From assembly GCF_010672455.1 (NCBI RefSeq), contig NZ_JAAHGO010000012.1, positions 694,421-753,806 of the forward strand: DNA of 59,386 nucleotides, in the 5' to 3' direction. The DNA comes from Okeania sp. SIO2C9 (GTDB lineage: Bacteria > Cyanobacteriota > Cyanobacteriia > Cyanobacteriales > Microcoleaceae). A program made the translations under genes and the position numbers. The notes beneath the pieces were generated by a model. It ran no database searches. It was given only the letters and a program-made list of their open reading frames with translations, and was not told the DNA's origin. The first letter of the stretch is position 1; every line of letters starts with the position of its first letter. Of the stretch, positions 17,904-25,653 are shown one piece after another.

Positions 17904-20315
17904 TTGAAACGAACATTTCCAAGTAAAGGAAATTCTGCCGCTGCCTGTGAACTTCACACAGAAGCAACTATTGAGCAGTCAAAACAAATAAGTATAGTTG
18001 GTAGCAAAAAAACTTCTTCCGCTGCTGCCATGATTGGACTTGCTGCCATTTCAACCACTATGGGTGCATCAGGCATCCTGTTGTCTGGGAAAGGCGATAT
18101 GGCAGTAGCAGCCGAACTTCCTGGAGTGGACAGTAACAAACATGAACTTTCAACTAGAGAGTTAAATGTTACTGGAGTTAATAGGCCAAAAGGTCTACTA
18201 CTTCAGAAATTAACCCAAGGGTATGTAGAGGTAGAAGAAAATACTGATTCTGAAGTTGAAGCAACTCAACCTGAGACTGTCCTGCCCTCAGAACATACAC
18301 TAGGAGAACAATCCTTTTTTCCTATAGAACTTCAACAGAAATATAGCCAGACTAAAGCCAGAAAATCTGAAGAAGAGACTTTAGTTTTTTCTGAACCGAA
18401 AATTAATAAATTAGAAACTAATGAGTTGCCTCCTCTGGGATCTCTAGCCAAAGTGCAGGGCAAGGAGCCAACAGGCAGTAATAGTAAGCTAATTGACCGA
18501 TTAAAAGTAGGAACTAATCCTGTCCAAAAAGAAGAAAACCTCTCGGCAAAAAGTTCTCTGGAGTTGAGGTATGAGCAGTATATTTCTGAGTCCGTAGGAA
18601 AGTCATTTGATAAATCGAAGGAAAAATTCCTAGAAAATAGAGATGGCAAATCAGAAAATTTAGTTGTTGAAGAACCAGCTCTACAGATGGCCACATCCTC
18701 TGAATTAGACAATAGTTCCACAGCTAAACCAGTAGCTGATAGTCAAATAGATATTGCTCAAGAGTCAATCAAGGCTGAAGGGACTAAACTAGAAGGGGCA
18801 GTGGTTATTGATTCTGATATGACATCTACACCAGTTTCATTGGTATATAAGGTCCGTGTGGGAGACACGCTAAGTTTAATTGCCAAGGAAAACAATGTAT
18901 CTGTCGAGGTATTAGCTAAAGCTAATAATATCAAAAATCTAGATGTAATTGAAGCAGCTAAATTACTTAAAATTCCTCAGCAACCATTTTCTGAATCATT
19001 AAAACTGGTAAGTTCTACAAGTAGCCATTCTACAAAAGAGGAATTTAGTCAACCTTCTTTGAAAACTACAGCTAACCAACTCAATATTCCTGAAGCCAAG
19101 TTTCCTAATATAAAATCTAATTATTTATCTGACAGCGTACCAGATGTGACTGGAGCTGAAGTTGAACCACACAGAAGTGTACAACTAGTTTCTTGGTCTG
19201 AAGGTCTAGACGATGAAGAACATCAAATACACAAGAAACCAAAAGAATCTTCAACTTCAACACAGTTGGTTGCTACAGATAGCCCGAAAAATCCCTTAGT
19301 TAATAAAGTATGGCCTGATAATCTAGGTACAAGGGAATCTAGACAGAATTCTTTTAGTAATAGTCAACCCATTCAACCACTACCAGTGGACATAAATACT
19401 GAGAGTGGTGAGTTACTACCAACAGCAAAATCCGAAGGTCAAAACAATCCTTATGCTAACCGTTTGAGGTCAGAAATAAGCAGGTTAAGAGAGGAATATA
19501 ACAATCAAAAAGAACTTGAAGATTCTCAAAAAATTACCTCAGAAGCAATAAATATTCCAGTACCTGAACCGTGGTCTTCAGAACAGAATTTAACGAATAA
19601 TTCTCAAGTTATTAACGAGAACAATAGTAGTAGATACTTACAACCAACTTATCAGGAAGAAGTAAGTCGCAGCCAAACTAGACAATGGTCTGAAGAAATG
19701 GGAACTAACAGACCTGAAATCAGAAATCCTGCTACAGTTGTTAAAGAACTACCCCTAGAAAGAGAGATTGTTCCATCTCAAGGGTCATCAGTCATGGCCA
19801 CAGCACCAACAGGAGCTAATTTTAATGAGATTCTGAATAATCCTTCACTAGGAAAAATGGTTTCTCCAGACTTGCCACCTTTGGGTAAAGCTGATACCTA
19901 TTTACCTGGTGGTTCAATGCAATTTACTGGGTATACATGGCCTAGTAAGGGTACTTTAACATCAGGTTATGGTTGGCGGTGGGGAAGAATGCACCGTGGT
20001 ATTGATATAGCTGCACCGACAGGTACTCCTATTGTTGCTGCTGCTCCTGGTGTTGTCACCTATGCTAATTGGAATAGTGGAGGGTATGGTAATTTAGTGG
20101 AAATTAAACATCCCAATGGTAGTCTGACCGTCTATGCTCATAACAGTCAAATTCTAGTGAGAGAAGGTCAAAAAGTTGCTCAGGGTGAGCTAATTGCTAA
20201 AATGGGAAGCACTGGACGTAGTACCGGCCCACACTTACATTTTGAAATCCATCCAACAGGAAATGGAGCTGTTAATCCAATGGCTCTTTTACGTTCGGGA
20301 GTGGCATATAATTAG
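17904..20315 (+). CDS. LysM-M23 peptidoglycan endopeptidase
   Basis: A cell-envelope protein of about 803 aa with an M23 zinc endopeptidase domain, expected to cleave peptidoglycan cross-links or to activate amidases. Start TTG 17904 follows AGGAGG at 7-bp spacing; TTG 17883 is the alternative. Layout: a hydrophobic segment ending AVAAE (about residues 40-72), a long low-complexity Ser/Glu/Asn-rich linker, one LysM domain (about 315-358, YKVRVGDTLSLIAKENN), another linker, then M23 (about 685-800). Zinc ligands are present: HRGID and HLHFE, plus YAH. A catalytically competent enzyme is therefore likely. The linker, over 300 residues long, suits spanning the periplasm. Monocistronic. Confidence 0.88.
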   Translation: MKRTFPSKGNSAAACELHTEATIEQSKQISIVGSKKTSSAAAMIGLAAISTTMGASGILLSGKGDMAVAAELPGVDSNKHELSTRELNVTGVNRPKGLLLQKLTQGYVEVEENTDSEVEATQPETVLPSEHTLGEQSFFPIELQQKYSQTKARKSEEETLVFSEPKINKLETNELPPLGSLAKVQGKEPTGSNSKLIDRLKVGTNPVQKEENLSAKSSLELRYEQYISESVGKSFDKSKEKFLENRDGKSENLVVEEPALQMATSSELDNSSTAKPVADSQIDIAQESIKAEGTKLEGAVVIDSDMTSTPVSLVYKVRVGDTLSLIAKENNVSVEVLAKANNIKNLDVIEAAKLLKIPQQPFSESLKLVSSTSSHSTKEEFSQPSLKTTANQLNIPEAKFPNIKSNYLSDSVPDVTGAEVEPHRSVQLVSWSEGLDDEEHQIHKKPKESSTSTQLVATDSPKNPLVNKVWPDNLGTRESRQNSFSNSQPIQPLPVDINTESGELLPTAKSEGQNNPYANRLRSEISRLREEYNNQKELEDSQKITSEAINIPVPEPWSSEQNLTNNSQVINENNSSRYLQPTYQEEVSRSQTRQWSEEMGTNRPEIRNPATVVKELPLEREIVPSQGSSVMATAPTGANFNEILNNPSLGKMVSPDLPPLGKADTYLPGGSMQFTGYTWPSKGTLTSGYGWRWGRMHRGIDIAAPTGTPIVAAAPGVVTYANWNSGGYGNLVEIKHPNGSLTVYAHNSQILVREGQKVAQGELIAKMGSTGRSTGPHLHFEIHPTGNGAVNPMALLRSGVAYN

Positions 20316-20953
20316 GTTAGGTATTGCATAATCATCGTAAAATTTCGGTAAGTGGGAAAAGTGCCAGTTTGAACGGCTCGATGCAAAGGATTCAATAAAT
20401 TTTTATCCGTAGTCAAAAAAATTTGTTATAATTAACCAAAAACTTAACAAGTAGCCTCAATGGTATTTTGGCCGGAGAGAGTAGTGGCAATTGATGCCCC
20501 CTAGTTAATTACTGCTGTATACGTACTACGGTACAGTACTGGCAATGTAGTTAGAGCAATGTGAAAATCGTGGTTTTTACCCGATTTACAACTCCTAGTC
20601 ACGAATCCACGCTGATTTATCCCGTGGAGTGTCAAAATTGGGATGATTTTATATGGTACAGTTATTTTTATTCCAATACATATAAATATGTAATGGGAAG
20701 AAATCAAAACCTCCTAGTACTCAGAACTTATTCTAACTCCCTAATCCCATCTGAAAATCTTCCTATTTTCAGTACAACGCCTCCAACTTGAAAAATGTTA
20801 ATATCCCCATTCTTTTAAGTTAAAATGGGGACAGAGATATAAATAAATTTAGGGTGCAAATTCAATCTAGTTTGGTTTTTTTAAGAAAAAAATAGTAAAG
20901 GATTGAATAAATTACAATATTCTGTGCTATGATTATTAATGGTTAAAAATTTA
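20316..20953. other. 640-bp intergenic region
   Basis: No convincing protein gene. The stretch 20460-20660 is less AT-rich than its surroundings and holds small inverted repeats (CCACG...CGTGG, GTACG/CGTAC), so a non-coding transcript is possible, but no known RNA family was recognised. Confidence 0.35.
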
Positions 20954-21026
20954 GGCTCAGTAGCTCAGTGGTTAGAGCAGGGGACTCATAAGCCCAAGGT
21001 CGCAGGTTCAAATCCCGCCTGAGCCA
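20954..21026 (+). tRNA. tRNA-Met (anticodon CAT)
   Basis: A 73-nt tRNA gene. Acceptor stem GGCTCAG (20954-20960) pairs with CTGAGCC (21019-21025); the discriminator is A. D-stem GCTC/GAGC, anticodon loop CTCATAA with CAT, T-arm with loop TTCAAAT. The outer and closing pairs of the anticodon stem are weak. CAT could also be a lysidine-modified tRNA-Ile; identity as Met is inferred. CCA is not encoded. Confidence 0.88.
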
Positions 21027-21171
21027 TATATATGAATAAGTAATTGTTTTTTTGATTTATTGCAATAGCTCACGATAGTCTAAGCTTAGTCAACAACTAG
21101 GGTTTAAGTTAAAGTATTTGGTTATTTATTGAATCGTTAGCCTCCAAAGGAGGAACCAGGTGGGTAGTCCT

Positions 21172-21248
21172 GTATAGTAATGGTGAATGGTGGCTGAAAT
21201 GCTTGCTATACCGTTACCGAAAAAATTACAATGCACCACTACCCCAGG
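21172..21248 (+). repeat. inverted-repeat element, TAGTRRTGGTG ends
   Basis: Begins TATAGTAATGGTGAATGGTG and ends CAATGCACCACTACC. A second copy, on the minus strand, lies at 54961-55022. About 75 bp, non-coding. Confidence 0.65.
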
Positions 21249-21300
21249 TGTATGATTGGGCAGTTAAACAATTATGAGTATAGTGGTTCGGCATTTAAAC

Positions 21301-21402
21301 TCTATAGTCATTTCAGTTGAGATTGAGATAAGCATTTCTTGCATAGAATAGAGTTTCAGCCGAAAAAGTGTTTCATTCTTATCTAAAATGACTATATATC
21401 CC
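21301..21402. repeat. inverted-repeat element, TATAGTCATTT ends
   Basis: Ends TATAGTCATTT (left) and AAATGACTATA (right), with an inner GAGATAAG / CTTATCT pair; about 100 bp. Only this copy was noticed. Confidence 0.55.
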
Positions 21403-21653
21403 AATTGGATCTAAGAGACTTGTCGCTTTATAACTTAAAAAATCCCCAAAAACCTTGTTCTGTAAGAATTCTAGATATTAGAAATTAAAAATACTTAGAA
21501 TTATTGCTCTGTCTAGGTTGGAGCGATTTTTTCCCTCTATTTAGGGACAACTCTAAGGAAACAATGGATATGGGAACAGCTGTGTACCCTGGGTCAGCGA
21601 AGCATGTTAGCTCCTCTTTCAACAATGAATAATGAATAATGAATAATGAATAA

Positions 21654-21827
21654 TTACCTCTCCATGAATTGAAGAGGATTGACAAATTCATGAAAATTTT
21701 TCTTCACAGGAGTCGATGGTCGGACAGCTCCGAGACCTCGCCATCCCACCCAACGGGGAAGCTCCGAAGATCGACCGCTTATTATCCCCTATCCAAGGGG
21801 AGGCGCATACCCACAATTTTTCGGTAA
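21654..21827 (-). repeat. TTACC/GGTAA fold-back element, long form
   Basis: A 174-bp minus-strand copy: TTACCTCTCCATGAATTGAA on the left, CCACAATTTTTCGGTAA on the right, with the CGATGGTCGGA...CGACCGCTTATTATCCCC core. The 7-bp (ATTATTG/AATAATG)n microsatellite lies on the TTACCTC side, equivalent to the GGTAA end of plus-strand copies. Confidence 0.8.
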
Positions 21828-22882
21828 GAGACTAGACAAGCTATCGAGGGATATCAAGGTTCTTTTGCCTACAGGACGCCTTGCACAGCGCAAAAACGCT
21901 ATATCCAATCGACCCAGAAAGGGAATCAGCACTCGGTGTGAGGACACAGGAAATACAAAATCTCAATAGGCCTGAGTTGAGTTCCGGTTCAATTTTTACC
22001 ATCAACTGGAGTTGGAAACAGTTAACTGATAACTGAAATAGTGGGGGTCAATTACGAACCGGTTAAAAATATTAACTGATGACTATAACAGATATGACTG
22101 ATAATATCTTTTATACCCTTAGAACTAAACTTTAAAAACTAAAATAGTTGATTGATTCTTACTGGTCAATCCAATGATGACTGGACGGTACATTTGATTA
22201 TTCTCTCAAAAATTGGATCGAGAATTACTTTTATACTGCTTTCTCTAACTTGTTTCTATTACTTGAGTATCCTTCTATTTATCAATTTTGAGGAATTTAA
22301 AGCCTGAAAGAACTCTTCGTATACTGTTGTGGATAATCCAATTTTACTTAATAGTTGTTAACCTGCACCAAATTTATTTTTTTAGTGTCGGGGTAAACCA
22401 AAAATGTTTGATCTTAGACTTCTATATAATGAGGGGTCTGCTAAAGCTAGACAGGTTTAGCTTTTCTGTGGTACCATCAATTGAACTAAGTATAAATCAA
22501 GGTTGAGTTCCGTGAGTCTTTTCTAGTCCAAATACTGAAAATCTTCTGTAGTTTAGTAGGAGGAAACATTCAAATAAAATGAACACCGAAACTAAATAAG
22601 GTGGATAAAAACAGATTTAATTAGCAACTGATTAACTGTCTAAAAAAACTTTGATTTGTAAGTCCACCTAGATATTTGAGAATCAGAATGGAATGAGAAA
22701 CCAAGTCTGAAAATATTCGATCTGCTAAGTTGGTCTAGGGAAGTATCAAAGGAGATATTCTAGGGTTTTGTTTATACTTAAGGTCTAGTATGAAGAGGTA
22801 ATATGGAAGAATAAAGAATCTCAAACCATAAGTTTTCTTTGAGTTTTGAGTGTCAACAAGTTATTTTAAGGAGAATTAAATC
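21828..22882. other. 1 kb gene-free region upstream of the peroxiredoxin gene
   Basis: No supported gene. A 72-codon open stretch at 22288-22506 lacks an ATG start, ribosome site and recognisable content. A degenerate TAAATAGGTGG-type inverted repeat lies at about 22598-22680. Confidence 0.5.
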
Positions 22883-23482
22883 ATGACAGACGAATGCCTG
22901 CGTGTGGGCCAGGAAGCCCCAGATTTCACTGCTACAGCTGTAGTGGATCAGGAATTCGAGACAATTAAACTGTCTGATTATCGTGGTAAGTATATAGTTT
23001 TATTCTTCTATCCCCTGGACTTTACTTTTGTTTGTCCAACAGAAATTACAGCATTTAGCGATCGCTACAAAGAGTTTGAGTCACTTAACACAGAAATTCT
23101 AGGAGTTTCAGTAGATAGTGAATTTTCGCATTTAGCTTGGATTCAAACAGATCGTAAGTCTGGTGGAGTTGGAGACCTTAACTATCCGCTATTATCTGAC
23201 ATTAAGAAAGAGATTAGTTCTGCTTATAACGTCTTAGACCCAGAAGCAGGTATTGCTCTGCGGGGTTTGTTCATTATTGATAGAGAAGGTACTATTCAAC
23301 ACGCCACGATTAATAATCTTGCTTTTGGTCGTAACGTGGATGAAACCTTGCGTACTCTACAAGCTATTCAGTATGTACAAACTAACCCAGATGAAGTTTG
23401 CCCTGCAGGTTGGAAACCAGGAGATAAAACTATGAATCCCGACCCAATTAAATCTAAGGAATTCTTTGCCGCTGTTAAATAA
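22883..23482 (+). CDS. typical 2-Cys peroxiredoxin
   Basis: A 199-aa cytoplasmic peroxidase that reduces H2O2 and organic peroxides with electrons from thioredoxin or a similar donor. Peroxidatic Cys51 lies in [13 protein letters not shown] and resolving Cys173 in EVCPAGW, giving the typical two-Cys layout; the GG-G motif (GGVGDLNYP) is present. The C-terminus SKEFFAAVK lacks the helix with the YF motif associated with hyperoxidation sensitivity, as in robust forms. AAGGAG precedes ATG 22883 with good spacing. A second peroxiredoxin-like gene follows 350 bp downstream on the same strand; an inverted repeat and a minisatellite separate them, so they are probably transcribed independently. Confidence 0.95.
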   Translation: MTDECLRVGQEAPDFTATAVVDQEFETIKLSDYRGKYIVLFFYPLDFTFVCPTEITAFSDRYKEFESLNTEILGVSVDSEFSHLAWIQTDRKSGGVGDLNYPLLSDIKKEISSAYNVLDPEAGIALRGLFIIDREGTIQHATINNLAFGRNVDETLRTLQAIQYVQTNPDEVCPAGWKPGDKTMNPDPIKSKEFFAAVK

Positions 23483-23518
23483 ATTGATTTAAGCAGTCTA
23501 TAGAACCTATTTGATATC

Positions 23519-23575
23519 GAGATGGGGAGATGGGGAGATGGGGAGATGGGGAGATGGGGAGATGGGGAGATGGGA
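23519..23575. repeat. GGGGAGAT minisatellite, short
   Basis: Seven or so perfect tandem GGGGAGAT units just downstream of the peroxiredoxin gene. The higher copy identity here than in the arrays at 6854 and 16316 suggests recent expansion. Confidence 0.95.
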
Positions 23576-23720
23576 AGTATTTTTCAACCTTTTTTCGCTT
23601 ATACCTTACCTATACCTATTGACTCCTGACTTTTGAATCCTGACTCCTGGCAAAAAACTGAATCGCGGACAAAGATACGATCAGGGGTTCTATAAAGTAC
23701 CTAATAATTAAAAACAATGT

Positions 23721-23770
23721 CAACTCCAACACTTTCGTAGATATTCTAGATATAAAAAGTGTTGGAGTTG
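23721..23770. other. perfect 14-bp inverted repeat between two peroxiredoxin genes
   Basis: CAACTCCAACACTT (23721-23734) and its exact complement AAGTGTTGGAGTTG (23757-23770) flank a 22-nt loop. RNA of this region would form a stable hairpin. No T-run follows, so it is not a canonical intrinsic terminator. It could be a terminator-like barrier, a small palindromic repeat or an RNA-stability element. Confidence 0.7.
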
Positions 23771-23835
23771 TAAATTTAGAAGAGATTTCAACGCATTAAT
23801 TTTTTTAGTTTTAGCTTTTAAATTATATCAAGATT

Positions 23836-24387
23836 ATGCTAACTTCCTATGATTTTAGAGGTTTAATAAATCAACGTTTTTTTCAAAATTTATTACCTAT
23901 TCCACCTATTAATAGTTTGGATAACGGAAAAAGAACACCAGATTTTGAATTACCAGATATCACGAATGGTAAATTAGTTCGTTTATCAGACTATTGGGGG
24001 GTAAAACCTGTCATACTTGCTTTGACTCGTATCTTTACTGAGAAACAGTATTGTCCATTTTGTTTTCCTCATATCTTAGCTTTAAATAATAATTATGAAA
24101 AATTTTTAGAGCGGGGAATAGAAATATTAATGATTACGAGTACAGATAGGGAACAAAGTAAGACTGTTGTGAGCGATCTAAGTTTAAAAATGCCTTTACT
24201 CAGTGATTCTAGTTGTCAGGTATTTAAAAATTATCAAGTCGGTCAAGCTTTGGGAGCACCTCTTCCAGGACAATTTGTATTAGATAAACAAGGTAGACTT
24301 AGCTATAAACATTTGTTTTCTTTTATAGATCATAATGCTAGTATTGAAGATTTACTAGAAGTTTTAGATAATTATATAGTTGAGTAA
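23836..24387 (+). CDS. peroxiredoxin-like thioredoxin-fold protein
   Basis: A 183-aa protein of the AhpC/TSA-redoxin superfamily: TPDFELPDITNGKLVRLSDY is the usual entry strand. The active-site region reads EKQYCPFCFPHI, with Cys73 and Cys76 forming a CxxC pair in place of the TxxC of true peroxiredoxins, so it may act as a thiol-disulfide reductase or an atypical peroxidase. PLLSDSSCQVFKNYQV and PGQFVLDKQGRLSY complete the fold. No signal peptide. The nearby 2-Cys peroxiredoxin upstream suggests a shared oxidative-stress role, but the spacing argues against a tight operon. The substrate is unknown. Confidence 0.8.
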   Translation: MLTSYDFRGLINQRFFQNLLPIPPINSLDNGKRTPDFELPDITNGKLVRLSDYWGVKPVILALTRIFTEKQYCPFCFPHILALNNNYEKFLERGIEILMITSTDREQSKTVVSDLSLKMPLLSDSSCQVFKNYQVGQALGAPLPGQFVLDKQGRLSYKHLFSFIDHNASIEDLLEVLDNYIVE

Positions 24388-24455
24388 AATAACTATTAGT
24401 AGCTGAATTCTATCTTAGAGCTGATTTATAAAGTAAATATTAAGAGGCTGAATTC

Positions 24456-24592
24456 TTACCGAATAATTAATAATTAATAATTAATAATTAATAATTAAAT
24501 AATTCGCGCCTTGAAGCCTCCCCTTTCAAGGGGAAAATAAAGAAATAATATTTCCTTACATTCAATTCCGTAACGGTTAAAACCCGAGGTAA
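24456..24592 (+). repeat. TTACC/GGTAA fold-back element, variant form
   Basis: Starts TTACCGAATAATTAATAATT and ends AAAACCCGAGGTAA; 137 bp. It shares the internal AAATAAAGAAATAATAT block and the AT microsatellite near its left end with the copy at 56890, defining a sub-family. Confidence 0.75.
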
Positions 24593-25224
24593 TTATCCAT
24601 TATCCATTATCAATTATCAATTAATGAAAGGACAAAGGTTTTACCGATTGTAGGGCAGTAAAGTAGAAATTTATGAGACCTAGATAGCATAAGAGTTTTC
24701 CTGCGGAATGCTGCGCAAACAGCTCAGTTAATAAATCAGCTCTTAGTGCAAATAGCTCTTTTTTTATAGACTAATTTCGCAGGTAAATTTAGCCTGTGGT
24801 GTTGAGATTAAGTCTGATAGTCTGTTAGTTATATACTCAAATTTTAACTGCAAATATTGCCAATTTTAATTATGGTTAAGTATCTTAGTTTTTCTGAACA
24901 TAAGATAACTCAAATCTAATTTTTTATCGCAATTCTAAATCATTCGTGATAATTTTCTTGCTTCGGTGTTTCCCATTCCCTGTTCCCTCACATCGAGTGC
25001 CCATTGTCTCACAACAGTCGGCGTTCTCATGGCGTTTTGCACTTCGCACTTCGCAGAGCTTCCGCTTTTTCCTTTCGGTGCAGAATGCTACGCAAACGGA
25101 ATACTGCGTCATGTTATAGAACAAAATGCCGGGTTCCTACTGCTTGCGTCTTTAGCACCCCGCAGGGTCGCACCGCTGTTCCCAAATCTGGTGTTCCCTA
25201 AAAATCTATAATATCTCACAACTC

Positions 25225-25350
25225 ATACCAATTTTATATGAGGTTGCATAGAATTACGAAATTCATTCGTTAATCTATATTTATCTATGCCTATCTACAG
25301 TCAATTGTGCTTTAAGTATTATTCTATGCAGCTTCATTTCAATTTGGTAT
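25225..25350. mobile_element. MITE with about 27-bp inverted ends (ATACCAATTTTA family)
   Basis: Left end ATACCAATTTTATATGAGGT continuing TGCATAGAAT; right end ATTCTATGCAGC...AATTTGGTAT. The two match with about five mismatches over 30 bp; total 126 bp. No coding content. A truncated left half of the same family lies at 38505-38600. Confidence 0.78.
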
Positions 25351-25653
25351 CAAATAAGATTGCTATATATATTAAAATGACTTGAATTAATTTAATCATT
25401 TTTAGTTGTATAAGTATTTTTACGCGTAGTATATTTGATTTAAGAAAATATAATTTATAGTTGAGGATTACTATATATATGAAATTTAAAATATTTGTTT
25501 TATTAATGTAAGACTTTGCTAAATCCTAAACATATCAATATTTTATATGCAAAAATAATAGGTATTTTTGACAAAAAAATATATATTTAGTTATTGTTAA
25601 CTGGGATAAATAAATCATAAAAAAGGATTATAAATTTAAGAGATGTTGATATT

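Noticed and set aside
22288-22506. 72-codon hydrophobic open frame
   Set aside because: No ATG, no ribosome site, AT-rich by-product of composition, no recognisable family.
24966-25211. Overlapping open frames of 65 and 81 codons
   Set aside because: Lie in a GC-richer repeat-like island, overlap in two frames and have no ribosome site.
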